Positions 33,317 through 44,297 of a stretch of 64,000 nucleotides of DNA are shown piece after piece. Location of the stretch: assembly GCA_036172665.1 (NCBI GenBank), contig CM069872.1, positions 50,454,101 through 50,518,100 on the forward strand, read 5' to 3'. Source of the stretch: Prosopocoilus inquinatus. Lineage: Eukaryota > Arthropoda > Insecta > Coleoptera > Lucanidae. A program made the translations under genes and the position numbers. The notes under the pieces were generated by a model. It did not search any database. It saw only the letters and a list, made by a program, of their open reading frames with translations, and was not told the DNA's origin. Within the stretch, counting starts at the first letter, position 1; each line of letters starts with the position of its first letter.

Positions 33317-33712
33317 AAAGTAGAAAGTATTTAAAATTAAAAAAAAAATTTTAGAGGAAATTTATTAATCTGTCATTCATTTTATACTTTATATTTCTCT
33401 TTGTTTATTTTTATCTAATTGATTTTTTCACATTTTGTTGGTTGACGCTTTTTTTACAGTTGTCTTTTGTTTTCTATTAGTTTTTTTTCTGTCTGGAGAT
33501 TCATTTGTTTTTAGTTCATTCATCTAAGCAGTCGATCTTCTTTTGTTTTTTACAGTTCTTCCTGCTTTTGAAAGATGTATTTCACTTTTGTTTTTGACTC
33601 CTTTTTACAGCGTTTTCTTTTTATTTGCGAAATCTTTCAACGATTTTTATTTTCTTGGTCATCTTAGTATCGTTTACTACTTCTATTTTCTTTTTTAAAT
33701 TCGTTTTAGCAC

Positions 33713-34042
33713 GGCCAGCTGAATTGCAGCAATGTCATATGCGGTCAGTCCAAAGAGCCTAAAAATGTGTTCCAGTAAAGCAAGCCATGGAGCGTGTCAA
33801 CGTGCGCCCTCTAACACTCATTAATTAGGCGTTACAATGGTTACGATACCGACGCTTATTTTGACAACTTAAATTTCAAGACGAATTGACATTACACATA
33901 ACCAAATATTTCAAGGCGACAGTAATTTTGACGTTAGTTTTGAATTTGAGGGAGCCACTTCACACTCGCTTTTCATTTTTTTCAAAAACATTTTTTAATG
34001 CTTTTTGGACTGGCCGCATATGACATATCAATTCAGCTGGCC
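33713..34042. mobile_element. Element with GGCCAGCTGAATTG ends nested in T-rich repeat
   Basis: 'ggccagctgaattg' and 'tgtcatatgcggtcagtcca' mirrored by 'tggactggccgcatatgaca' and 'caattcagctggcc'. About 330 bp, non-coding. Confidence 0.72.
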
Positions 34043-34486
34043 ATGGTTTCAGGCTGACGTATTTCTTCGTTTGTTTTTTTTCTTGTGTTTTCATATTATG
34101 TTGTATTCTTCTTACAGATTTTTTTATAGAATTGTTTTTGCGCATTTTATTGATGTATGTTTGTAGTTCGTCGTTTTTCATTGTTTTAAGTATCATATTT
34201 CGTTTCCTTTTTGTTTTTTTTTTTTAATCGTGTTCTCGAGTTTGCTTTAATTTTCTACGAATTGGTGTTGTCGATCTTGCTTAGTTATTTCTTTTTTTTG
34301 GTTCACCTCACGCCTTGTATTTTGTCGCTACTGCTTTCATTTCTGACTTTTTGTCAGGTTTCATTTGCTTTTTCTTAATTGTTCTGATTTCTTATGTCGA
34401 TTTTTTGCCTTTTTTGTTTATGACAGGTGGTTTCTTTCGCTCACAAAATGGTGATCCAAACATGTTTTGATTCAAAAACAGACATT

Positions 34487-34623
34487 GGGCGCGTTCAAAG
34501 ACGCTCAGCGGCTTAATTGCGTACCCAGCAATCGTTTGTGATTGGCTCACATTAAGATAACAGCCAATCACAGTCGACTGGTGAGTAAGCAACTCAGCCG
34601 CTGAGCGACCGCTGACCGCGCCC
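34487..34623. mobile_element. 137-bp MITE with an empty-site counterpart in the window
   Basis: Ends 'gggcgcgttcaaagacgctc' and, reversed, 'gggcgcggtcagcggtcgct', both running into 'agcggc'. Flanked by ATT on each side. The related sequence at about 8185-8200 ('cagacatccttttctttgaa') lacks the insert, which fixes its boundaries. Confidence 0.78.
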
Positions 34624-35021
34624 ATTCGTTTCTTTGAATCTCTCTATATTTTTATTGTTATTGTTTGGATTGAATTATGGTTGTTTACAAATCAACTGTC
34701 AATCAAAAATTCAAGTCAGGTGTTTTGTTGCAACAACTACGAAATTCGAAACACGATTCAAACTTTTAAGCGAAAGAAAGCACCTTTTATGAAAAGAAAA
34801 ATGGCGCCTTTTGGCTATATTTTGTCAACAAGTTGGCGATATTGCCTGCAAAAAAATCTGACAACCCTGATTGGCTACCGCCTCGTTCACATAAACATTT
34901 TTTTTAAAGAACTAATTAATAACATAACCAAGCCATGGTTGGCATTACCCTTTACCATTAAAACCTAGTGAAAAAAAATGTGTTTTTCACCTTGACGGCA
35001 ACAGAAAGTTCCTCGTGAGAA

Positions 35022-35957
35022 ATGTATTCGTTATGGTTGTACATTACGTACATTTTCCGACCCATAATCAAATGGTTCTTGCGGAAAACGACTGGACTTT
35101 GTGAACTGCAACGCATTTGCTATGGGGAAACAAGCGGTGCTCCGAGAATAAAAGCCGTGGAAAGATCCTTGAATCTATCGCGTTCCCCGCAAATAAAACA
35201 GCTAGTGATTAATTTAAACAGTTTAAGTGATAACAGGCGGATGACCGGGGCGAACGAACGCGAGATCTTGCGCGGAGCAGTTAACACGGTCTTGCTGGTC
35301 AAGCAAATAAATCCCAAGATTCATTTTCAGTTTGTGAGGAGCTTTGGGAAGTGCGTGGAACAGATTTGGGGCTACCGCCAGTTGGTGGCTGAAGTTGAGG
35401 TCCTCAGGAGGATACGGTACGATGCCGATAATATCGAGCACGAGCAAAAGCTATACGAATTATGGGAGACGCTAATGCCGAATGAACCTCTGGAATCAAG
35501 GATTACGAAGCAGTGGCAAGACATCGGGTTCCAAGGTGATGACCCGAGAACCGACTTTCGAGGCATGGGGTTGTTGGGATTAGAAAATCTGCTGTTCTTT
35601 GCAACCGAGTACAAAGGGGCTGCGTTACACGTGCTTGCCCATTCGCATCATCCAGTGTACGGGTATGCCTTTGCTATAGTCGGAATTAACTTGACTTCAA
35701 TGGCTTGGAACTTATTGAAAAGCGGCGAAGCCAAAACTTACGTCTATAATGTCTCGAAGAGCCTGCCCAACATACATCTGTTCCATCAGTTTTATAGTTA
35801 CTTGTTCTACGAGTTTGATCGTTACTGGATTGAATGCAAGCCTAAAAATATCATGGAGTTTTCAAACATCCGGGAGCGATTCGAAGATAACGTCAAACTT
35901 AGCTTACAAGATCCAGCCTCGGTTTTTCGAATTAATATATCGGTCGATACCGTTTAG
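35022..35957 (+). CDS. ELMOD2: ELMO domain-containing protein 2
   Basis: Single-exon 311-aa protein. ATG 35022 follows an in-frame TGA two codons upstream. N-terminus WLRKTTGLCELQRI-like (FLRKTTGLCELQRICYG) matches ELMOD1/2. The ELMO domain covers about residues 125-290, with the family signature KQWQDIGFQGDDPRTDFRGMG split as 'KQWQDIGFQGDD' and 'PRTDFRGMGLLGLENL', then 'YGYAFAIVGINLT' and 'FHQFYSYLFYEFDRYW'. ELMOD proteins act as GTPase-activating proteins for Arl2 and Arf-family GTPases through a conserved Arg in this signature; that Arg is present. Intronless, unlike vertebrate ELMOD2, which may indicate intron loss or retroposition. ELMOD1 versus ELMOD2 is not fully separable by eye. Confidence 0.93.
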   Translation: MYSLWLYITYIFRPIIKWFLRKTTGLCELQRICYGETSGAPRIKAVERSLNLSRSPQIKQLVINLNSLSDNRRMTGANEREILRGAVNTVLLVKQINPKIHFQFVRSFGKCVEQIWGYRQLVAEVEVLRRIRYDADNIEHEQKLYELWETLMPNEPLESRITKQWQDIGFQGDDPRTDFRGMGLLGLENLLFFATEYKGAALHVLAHSHHPVYGYAFAIVGINLTSMAWNLLKSGEAKTYVYNVSKSLPNIHLFHQFYSYLFYEFDRYWIECKPKNIMEFSNIRERFEDNVKLSLQDPASVFRINISVDTV

Positions 35958-37221
35958 TGTGTTTTAGATGAAATTTTTTTAATTGTGTTTGTGCTTCTTT
36001 TTTTTTATAAATGTATATGTGATATGCTTCAAGCAACTTTAACAGGTTGATGGTTAATGGTAGATACACCAAAGGTCATACAGGTTAAAGGGCTAATTTA
36101 ATTTTTTTAATTTTAAAAGGCATGGCTAAGTTTGAATTTATTTTTTTATACAATTAACTGTTCTTCAGTCACCACGTTTTTTTTTAGCGAATTTCTACAA
36201 ATTCCTTTAATCAAGTCTTTTACTTGTATTATTCATAAACTCTCTGTAATTGACATGCAATTTAAAATAACAGTCACCATGACGGTGGTTTTTCTTCTTT
36301 TGAGGAAATCGAATTTTTTATGTTTTGGTTTGTTACATGTCTGAAACTATTAAGAGAGTTCAGCTCATCATGTTGACAATGCCAAGCAAGAAGTGAGCTG
36401 TCTATTTTAACTGTCTGAGCTTAAACCCTACAAGACACTCATTTTTATAGTTACCCCATTCACTGAAACTTTGTGATCTTTTATTTACCACAATTGGATA
36501 GCAATCTCGATTTCTCTTCTCATACACTATTGCTTCTTTCAACATATCGTCTCTTTAAATAAAATCTCTGTTTTCCACCTCGATTTTATTGCAATCTTGC
36601 CACAATTTACTGCTACATATCTCTGTGAAGAATTTTATTCAGCATTCTAATACGAAAGAGTTTTCATAACTTCACAGAAAATGTAGTTAATCGATTGAAT
36701 TTATTGTTAGTTTAGTAAAGTGCGTGATGCATATACTTTTTAAGTCATTAATTATAATTAATAGCAATTATACTTCCTTATTAGGAGAACTCATTTTTAA
36801 TTAATAAAAATAACGGGGATCGTACTAAAAATTTTATTGTTTTTAATATTCTCACTAAAATTTAATTAAGAAAATATATATGTGACAAATACCTACCTAA
36901 AACTTCTTAGCCAGAACATTATTAATGTTTAATAATAAAAAAAAAAAGAACGAAGCTTCATTACATGACATTTAAATTATTTTCTTTTTATTGCAAATAA
37001 GTACTTAGGTAAAAATATTAAGGATGTTTTATGTGAACGCGTCATTGCTCATTCCATCAAGATATTACTTAAGAAAAAGAGGGATGTAAGAAAGGCACGG
37101 TTTTGTAATTCACATTAGTATTAATTAGCACATGCAACGCAGGCCTTAATTTAATGAATGAATTATAAAAAAAAGAAGATAAATGCATTAGTAAAATTCT
37201 TGTTTCGACGTATCACTGTGT
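35958..37221. other. Intergenic region between convergent ELMOD2 and thioredoxin-like gene
   Basis: AT-rich 1.26 kb between two genes that point toward each other. It should hold both 3' untranslated regions. One canonical AATAAA occurs near 36557 on the + strand. The frame at 36132-36344 has no recognisable domain. No repeat seen. Confidence 0.5.
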
Positions 37222-38493
37222 TTATTTTTCCTTTTTCTGCTTTGGTTTTTCTTGAGGTTTAGGTTCGGCTGCTACTCGTCTCTTGCTTAACAGAGAAACA
37301 ATGATGCCTACACAAAACGTTCCCAAACCCACCAACCACAGCCAGGAGTTTTGTTTCAAGTAATTTGCTATGAGAGACGTTAGATCATCACTAAAAACAC
37401 AAATGTGATCAGACTTAGGATCTTTCAATTATTGCCATGGCTACACATAGTTGTGAAATGAAAAAAATTAATTCGCCGGCAATCAAATACATAGGAGTAC
37501 ATAATATACTCACAATGGACTTTTAGGAAGTGGAACTCTTTCCGGAGTAACATTCTTATACCAGTCTTGCGCAAACGACACAAAAGATGCCACATCATAC
37601 TTCTGAATCTGGTATCGGTACATTTTCCCTTGTTTGAACCTGCAAGGGTTCGCATAAAACAAAGTGGTTACAGAACACTCAATTTTAAACTTGCAATATA
37701 AATGCTGGCACGTAAAAAACATCAAAACGGCGTGCCGTTTTTGCACCGGTAGTTCCGCGATTGATCCTCGCTACATTCAGTCTCGACTTTAATTTGGCAC
37801 CGACGGCTTCTAATCTAGCTTGAAGCCTTTGACAATCTATACAATCATTGTTGTAGCTATAAAAGATTGAGACTTCTGCATATTTCAAACAAGACGACGA
37901 GGATCATTACTTAAGCACTTACAACATGATGAACCAATCACCGGTAGTTGCCCCCGTCGCTGCCTGAGTTAAATGCTCAAACGTATCGTCAGTAAGCTCT
38001 TTTACAATCGGTTCCTTGTTGTCCGTCAAGGTATGTAAAATAATCTCGTCGTTTACAGGACCTGAAATTTCTTCCTTAGCTCAGTTCGGTAACTAAGTTA
38101 TTTAACTTGCCATCGTACAAGAGGGGGACCCCATGCCTGAAGAATACAAGTGCCGGTTCTTTCGTGGGGCTGTAAAGCCTGGTCATCTGACTATTCACTG
38201 CTTTCACAACCCAGGCGTTTAAATTGTCCACTAGGTCTTCCCTTAGGCTGATCAGTTCATTCTCCAAGTTATCACATGATTCACAATCTCTTTTAGCTGC
38301 ACATGTATGCTATTTATTAATAAGCAGGTTTTTTTTTTTTAAATAAATTATACTTACAAAAGAGTACTACAACGTACTTTTCTGTTCTGATTAGGTTTAA
38401 TAATTCATCGTCGTTGACTACTTCTAGGGCGGCCCTAGTATTCGAGATTGAGGTTAAGGTGATGATGGCTATTATAAGTATTTTGTAATGCAT
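37222..38493 (-). CDS. ER-membrane protein with two thioredoxin-like domains
   Basis: Minus-strand exons: 38358-38493, 38111-38296, 38061-37923, 37856-37695, 37639-37514, 37390-37222 (305 aa plus stop, all in phase). Residues 1-21 form a signal peptide ([11 protein letters not shown] core). The first thioredoxin-like segment carries CESC at residues 50-53 and '[16 protein letters not shown]'. The second carries CIDC at 159-162 and '[20 protein letters not shown]'. One membrane helix lies at about 266-284 ([19 protein letters not shown]), and the C-terminus ends KKEK, a dilysine ER-retrieval signal. Together these suggest a type I ER membrane oxidoreductase or chaperone, with the role inferred. 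Two introns (38062-38110 and 37640-37694) need GC-AG boundaries to keep the frame. The exact family name is not recognised. Confidence 0.83.
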
Positions 38494-38675
38494 GTTGCCT
38501 TAGTATATTGGAAAGGAAATTTGATTTTGCTTGTGCTATTGTGAACTTAAATGAGTATAATTCAACGTTTAACAGCAAGCAGAACACATCATCACATCAC
38601 CACCTTCGGCTTTTTGACAATCAATGTAGCCAACACAAAACATAAGTCAGTCTGTCACTGGACTGGTCACCAGCG

Positions 38676-38802
38676 GCGCGTTCAGAAACTGCACCGCGAG
38701 TGCACTCTGGGCGTTTAAAATGGAAAGCAAAATGCGCAAAATTACTTGCATGAGAGAGAAAGAATATTACCCAGAGCACGCTCTTTTTTCATTTCAGAAC
38801 AG
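38676..38802. mobile_element. Weak inverted repeat upstream of the thioredoxin-like gene
   Basis: 'gttcagaaactgcaccgcga' and 'gtgcactctggg' roughly mirrored by 'cccagagcacgctc' and 'atttcagaac'. About 127 bp; arms are imperfect. The frame 38746-39033 starting in it is not recognised. Confidence 0.35.
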
Positions 38803-39099
38803 GCCCTAAAAGTGTACACCGTAACCGCAGAAGTAACCGTAAAAAACCCAAAACCCATTAAAAAACGAAAATTTTCTCGAACTATAATCGTAACCCAAAC
38901 CGAAATTAGTATGCCTGAAGTAACCCTAGTCGAAATCGAAACCTTTATTAATTTCTCGGTTAATTTCATTTCGATGTCGTTTCTTTATACCATGTTGGGT
39001 TGGTTGACAAATTCCCCCGCCCACTTGCGATAAGGAAAGATGTTTATATTCTTTGTATTTATTATATGGAGTAGAAAAATACTGAAGCTTAACAAATCC

Positions 39100-39800
39100 C
39101 AAGATCAACCTAACTCAACTGAACAGAATGAACAGAATTCAAACTAATTGCATTCAATTGAAGCAAAAAATTAAAATTCAAAGAATTAAAACAAAAGTTT
39201 AAGAAAGCGATTAAAACGAAGTTCGACCATTGTCAAGGTTAACCGAAAGCGACCGAACAACTGAATCAAAAAACAATAAAAGAAATTGATGTTAACAATT
39301 AAATGGAAAAGAAATTTCGACGTCAACCCAACCTAATTCCAATCCAAGTAAAAAATTATACTCCTATCATATTGCACTCCATTCTACACAAGTAAAAAGC
39401 TAAAAAAAAATATTTAAAAAAACGTTAAAACTTATACACGCAATAAAGTTGGGTTAAACAAATTTCAAGGTCAATCTAATCCAACTGACATCAACCAAGC
39501 TTCATCTAACATAAGTAAAAGATTAAAAATCACGAGAAAAAGTAAAAGTAAAGATTAAAAAAAATATATTAAAAATCAATTAAAATGAAGTTTAACTGAC
39601 GTCAAGGTCAATCCAACCCAACTTCTCTCGATCTAACACCATTTAACACAAATAAAAATTAAAAATCGCAAAAAAAATTAAAATGAAAAGAATGAAAATC
39701 GTTAAAAATTAAAAATCAATTAAAATGAAGTTCAACCAATCTCAACGTCAACATAACTCAACCTCGTTTTGTTCAGCCCAAGCAAAAAATAAAATAAAAA
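39100..39800. repeat. Degenerate A-rich tandem repeats (~150-190 bp)
   Basis: 'attaaaatgaagttYaac' followed by 'tcaaggtcaatcYaacc' recurs at about 39218, 39460, 39575 and 39716, separated by 'agtaaaaaattaaaa'-type tracts. Strong A over T bias on the + strand. Old, highly diverged array. Confidence 0.6.
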
Positions 39801-40715
39801 TATTAAAGAAGTCCGTTAAATGCCATAAACCAATTTTTTTCGTACTTTAAAATTGTCACTCACAACAAAATAAAGATTAATTCGGCGATAAATCGCCACG
39901 GTTGGCAGCCTGTCTGACTCTAAAATAGTATACGTACGCAATTTTTGAAAGAGGGGCCCCAATTATTGTTCACATTATTTAAATTCTACAGAAAGGCAAA
40001 AAAATTATTGCCGGCTATAAAATCTAGTCCTCATACAACAGATGTTATTCTTGGAATAAGAGCAGGTCTGAAATGTTGTTTCCTAGAAATCTGTTTTTTT
40101 TTTTTGGACTGCAACTGAATAAGCTTCTAATAAGTTCAGTTTATACAGATATGTAAATATTTCCGGATTTATATGATTGTAGATTTTATGCTGATTTTAG
40201 ATAATCTGAATTCTGATTGAACTGTCATAGGTTAAAAAATTGCAAATGGCGCGAATGAATATTTAAGTTTCAGGAATGAAAAATGTAAAGTCTAGAAATT
40301 ATAATATGTTTAAATGTTCACAGATTAATTTGTAAAGGCAAATTTAAACTTTTTGAATGCTTTTTCAGATAATTTCGAATGCAAAGGACATCAAGCCACA
40401 TCGCCAAGGCATTTTTGCACATTTTATGCAAGAAAAATTACAGGAAACTGTAATTATTTATTCTTTTTATGAAATCTGTGCATCTTTTTTTCTTAGGAAT
40501 TAGAAATTGTCATAATTTTCTCTAAGTTTTATTTAAGTAAGCAACAAATTTTCTTGCGTGAATATACACTGCGAAATACATTTTAATTGATAAATGAAAC
40601 TTTACTTTTATCACATTTATATTGTTAATTAAAACCGTTTAGTGAGCAGCCTGCTATATCAGTCCTTGACTCACTGAATCAATACGAGTAAAAACTGATT
40701 ATTAAGTATTTCTCA

Positions 40716-41852
40716 TCAATACATGAACGTAGATAACTTATAATTGGCCATCTTTTGGACAGGACGCTGGAGCGGGTGAGATAAAAGCTTCGCCGCGGCT
40801 TGGTGTAATTCTACGGAACTTCTAGATACCGGAAAGAAGTACGCAAATCCTTTCTTATCCAAATCTTGCAGTTTCTTAAAAATCATACCGCATTTATTAC
40901 TGGCATCAGGCGTTTCATGCGTCATCAGTACATCGAACGTAAAGTAGGGCGAATCTAAAAGGTTGCTTATCTCGTCGGTCATCTCGATCTGCGGCATTGT
41001 GAAAGAGCGTCCGTACGTGAATATCGTTCGTGCGACGAAAGGTGGCGGTATTATTAAATTACTCTTTACGCTGGGCAGGCAGATTTTCTCTTTGATTATA
41101 TCAAAGACCGAATTCATGTTGAAAATATCTTCAGTTTCGCATTCTTCGATATCGTCGAACTTGTCAATTATGCTGTTGATGTCGTTGGTGAAATCGTGCA
41201 GCCACGTCGCCGAATTCTCGTTTAACACCATAAATGCGTACTCGTGTTTCGAGTCGAACGTGCTCTTGCTGCTCATGAAAAATAATAGCGCTTGTTTTAA
41301 CATGAAGAGCGGCTCGAATTTGCAAACTCCGTTCAATTCGAAGTGCGTAAAAATCTCATCTCTGGCTCTGTCTAAGACGAATATTATTTTCTCTGGCACA
41401 TTGTAAGGGGGCAACAACTGTTGTGGCATTTTAAATTTGCTAATACATTCTTCTTTGATTTTTTCCTCGTCATTATCGGTGGTTGATGATGATAGGGTTA
41501 GTTCCTTCACAGACGTGCATATCTCGCTGCCTTCACTCGAATCACCGTTCTCTTGCTGCAACGGGCTACTACTGTTGGTGCTACTTGTTGCCTTTGCCAA
41601 AGACAGTCTTTTGCTTTCGCTCTTCGGCATCCTGGTCTTTGTTTCTACCTTCTTAGGAGTTCGTTCACTGTCTTCTGTATCCACGGAGGAGCGCACCTTG
41701 TTTTCCAACGATTGCTTCATCTCGCTTTGCTTGCTCGTTTCCGGCGTGCCTTGATTACTGTTCCCATCGGTTAGTGTTATGGGTATTACGCGTTCGACGG
41801 CTTTTCTGTTCACGCGAGGAGACTTCCTCAAAGTATTTGGTTCACCTGACAT
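40716..41852 (-). CDS. BABAM1: BRISC and BRCA1-A complex member 1 (MERIT40)
   Basis: Single-exon 378-aa protein. Residues 1-150 are Ser/Thr/Lys-rich and probably disordered (SPRVNRK near the start). From about residue 155 there is a VWA-like domain with the MERIT40 motifs 'PEKIIFVLDRARDE', 'LFMLKQALLFFMSSK' and 'HEYAFMVLNENSATWLHDFT', then 'RTIFTYGRSFTMPQ' and 'FDVLMTHETPD'. MERIT40 is a scaffold of the BRCA1-A DNA-damage complex and of the BRISC K63-deubiquitinase with BRCC36 and BRE. It is longer than the ~330-aa human protein mainly in the N-terminal tail. The start is the first ATG (41852) with MSGEPNTLRKSPR following. Nothing looks broken. Confidence 0.92.
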   Translation of the reverse strand: MSGEPNTLRKSPRVNRKAVERVIPITLTDGNSNQGTPETSKQSEMKQSLENKVRSSVDTEDSERTPKKVETKTRMPKSESKRLSLAKATSSTNSSSPLQQENGDSSEGSEICTSVKELTLSSSTTDNDEEKIKEECISKFKMPQQLLPPYNVPEKIIFVLDRARDEIFTHFELNGVCKFEPLFMLKQALLFFMSSKSTFDSKHEYAFMVLNENSATWLHDFTNDINSIIDKFDDIEECETEDIFNMNSVFDIIKEKICLPSVKSNLIIPPPFVARTIFTYGRSFTMPQIEMTDEISNLLDSPYFTFDVLMTHETPDASNKCGMIFKKLQDLDKKGFAYFFPVSRSSVELHQAAAKLLSHPLQRPVQKMANYKLSTFMY

Positions 41853-42140
41853 TTTGAAACTTTCCCTTTTTTGAGGTTAGATTTAAAGAGTCAGTGCAGC
41901 CAAACTATTTCTAAATTTCTTAAAATTTCATGCTAAATTATTTTCAATTATTCATCGGCAAATTAATTTGTATTCGCAGAATAATGCTTATGTTAGTTAT
42001 ATAAATGGCTACAGGTTTAACCTAAGAAATTAAAACGAGTTACGTCTTAATTCTTAATTTAAAAAATGACGCTGTGACGCTTAAAGCCCCCAGATGCATA
42101 AAGTACCGCGAATTCGCCACCATTTTGGAGTGAATTGAAT

Positions 42141-42150
42141 GGCGGGAAAT
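42141..42150 (-). promoter_or_regulatory. Candidate E2F site upstream of BABAM1
   Basis: GGCGGGAAAT reads ATTTCCCGCC on the minus strand, matching the E2F consensus TTTSSCGC, about 290 bp upstream of the BABAM1 start codon. E2F control would be plausible for a DNA-damage gene, but one short match is weak evidence. Confidence 0.3.
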
Positions 42151-42958
42151 TTAAACGGTTTCATATGATTTTGCGGTACAAATTATTTAAGATTGCATTA
42201 AATTAGACACCCAGAAATGACTTTTATTCAACTTGCGTTAGCTCATTTGTAAGCTCTCATGATTTCAAAAGGTAACCGTATTTTTGTCCTTCGATTTGAA
42301 GAGAAAAAGGTCTTTCTCTCTCTAACAGTGACGACTTCAAGGATGTTAAGGACGTTTTCTGTAAATCGCCATTTGTTAATATCGATGGAAATTACGAGGT
42401 AAATATGGGACATTCAAATTTGAATTAAAAAAATTAGGGAAGGCATTACTGGATTATTCAGCGTAATACGGAAAATAAAATAATACCGGGTAAGTAAGAA
42501 ATATAGTCGCCTGTTTGAATTTTCCACAAATTCCAAAAAAGAGTCGTTTTAGCACCACCTACATATATCTTGTTTGTAACAGTATTACAGCGGTTCAAAA
42601 ATAAGGAAAATAAAAATTTGTTGATTAATTAATCGCTAATAATAAATTTAACGTGTTCGCCAACTGTCTCTTATAAAAGATATTAAACGGACTTCAATGA
42701 AATTCAAACAGTAATTAAAAGAGTAAAAGTAAGCAAGCAAAAGTGTATAATGTATACTCGTAAAATGTTCTTGTTATAAGGAAAAAGTTTTTAATCTTAA
42801 TCCGGACAAATTTATGAAAGAAAAAGCATTCAACGTTGATAGCTTCTTTAGGAGTGAAGCTATCAATCGATAATGAAACCTTGAGTGCTTTTTAATCTTT
42901 TAATCTTAAAATAAAATTGTCATTATTATTACAATCGAAAGCAAAAGTAGTAAACAAT

Positions 42959-43207
42959 TACAGTTTCCTGCAATCTTTCTTTCTTCAAAACGATACTGTT
43001 TAAATGCGGTTTCACAGATTTTACAAAAGTTTTGAGCTTGTCACTTCTAATCGTCGTATTTAAACAGTACAGTCGCGATCATCCTAATCGAGACCGCTGT
43101 ATAAGCTAACAGCGCCTGGTACTAGGGGTTACAGATCTCTCAATCAGTATCGATTAGCTTAATCGCGATGTACTATTTTGAAGAAAGAAAAATTACAGGA
43201 AACTGTA
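42959..43207. mobile_element. MITE, ACAGTTTCCTGTAAT family (copy 3), interrupted
   Basis: 'tacagtttcctgcaatcttt' mirrored by 'aaaaattacaggaaactgta', with inner arms 'actgtttaaatgcg' / 'cgtatttaaacagta'. The right inner arm is split by the insertion at 43070-43170. Confidence 0.78.
43070..43170. mobile_element. 101-bp TA-flanked MITE nested in another MITE
   Basis: Begins CAGTCGCGATCATCC and ends, reversed, CATCGCGATTAAGC, with TA at 43068-43069 and 43171-43172. Removing it restores the palindrome of the outer MITE ('tttaaacagta' joined to 'ctattttgaag'). The TA duplication and CAGTCGCGA end suggest a Tc1/mariner-like source. Confidence 0.78.
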
Positions 43208-44297
43208 AATGTAAAGTGTAAAATTTCCATCAGTTTCATATTACTTGAATATATCACACTATCATTATCAGTACATCTGTATAAGAATTTGATGAACACA
43301 TAAATGTTTCTACTGTCATAATCAGATGTCGGACGAAAGTATGGAATTCAATGTCATTCTCATAAGCGGCAAGTTAAGTAAGCGCATGATCGGCAGTATC
43401 CCGATTGCGTATTTGCGCCTTGCTTTCAGGAGACTGTGAATATTCATACAAACGTCCGAAGTTTGGCCATATCACCATATTTATTAAATTTTGATGGAAA
43501 TTTTGATTAAAATATCCTACTTAAATGTAAATAGCTGGATAAAATCTACCTTGTAGTTTGATAACACGGGCACCGGTTCTTTGTTTAGGAAAGATAACTG
43601 GCATGACGACAGTGTATGCTTTAATTTAATTTAATTACTTTTACAATTATATGTATTTTTTTTTGGAAAGCTTTCTATTCGATTTTTTGTTTTTTAATTA
43701 AAATTTCTTTCTCAATCACACGAAACATGTGCAAGGTTGTTGCCTTATAAATAGTTGATGATTTTGTTGTTTTCAATTTTTTCTTAGAACTGGACAAGGT
43801 ATACCTACTTACCTAATATAATTAAAAATAACAATGCAGGTAGGTATTTGACCTTGCACCTTTGAAATCAAATCGACAAACAAGACAAGAATAATGTTAT
43901 AAATTTTGATTATTAACTAGACGCTTTGGGCGAAGATATTCCAAAGGAAACATTTAAAAAATGATGTAAATCTTAATGAAAATAATTATGTACGTATGTA
44001 CAGTTGAGGGCGGAAAAATCGAGTACACCGAAAATACCCAGAGTGGGAACTTTTTGATTTTTAATTTTTTCGAATTCTGAAGTCTTATTTTCAAATAATA
44101 ACGTCTGCGTTACGCCAAAGACAGCGTTTTCACAATAAAAATATACGTCAGTTTGAGTTCAAAAGTCAAAAATATCTGTCACGTTGATTACAAAAGTCAA
44201 AAATATCGGTCACGTTGATATGAAAAGTTATTACGCTGACACGAACGAATTAAATCAGAAAAAATCAACTGTACTCGATTTTTTGAAATTAATTGTA

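Larger units (their letters stand above)
33380..34860. repeat. T-rich dispersed repeat (copy 2) plus module shared with 8100-8460
   Basis: 33380-34420 parallels 11720-13030 in order. 34425-34810 parallels 8130-8400 ('tttctttcgctcacaaa', 'gtgatccaaacatgttttga', 'tttgaatctctctat', 'cgaaacacgattcaaac'). Two younger elements interrupt it, at 33713-34042 and 34487-34623. Confidence 0.6.
26895..35021. other. Intergenic region Tusp-ELMOD2
   Basis: No gene seen. Short frames here (for example 27403-27819, 28223-28405, 31961-32167) are low-complexity or antisense runs without domain signatures. The region holds the MITEs, the single minus-strand hammerhead, the hairpin, and the second copy of the T-rich repeat listed separately. 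There is also a pure C run of about 17 bp near 27791. Between about 29640 and 31300 I see only AT-rich unique DNA. Confidence 0.6.
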
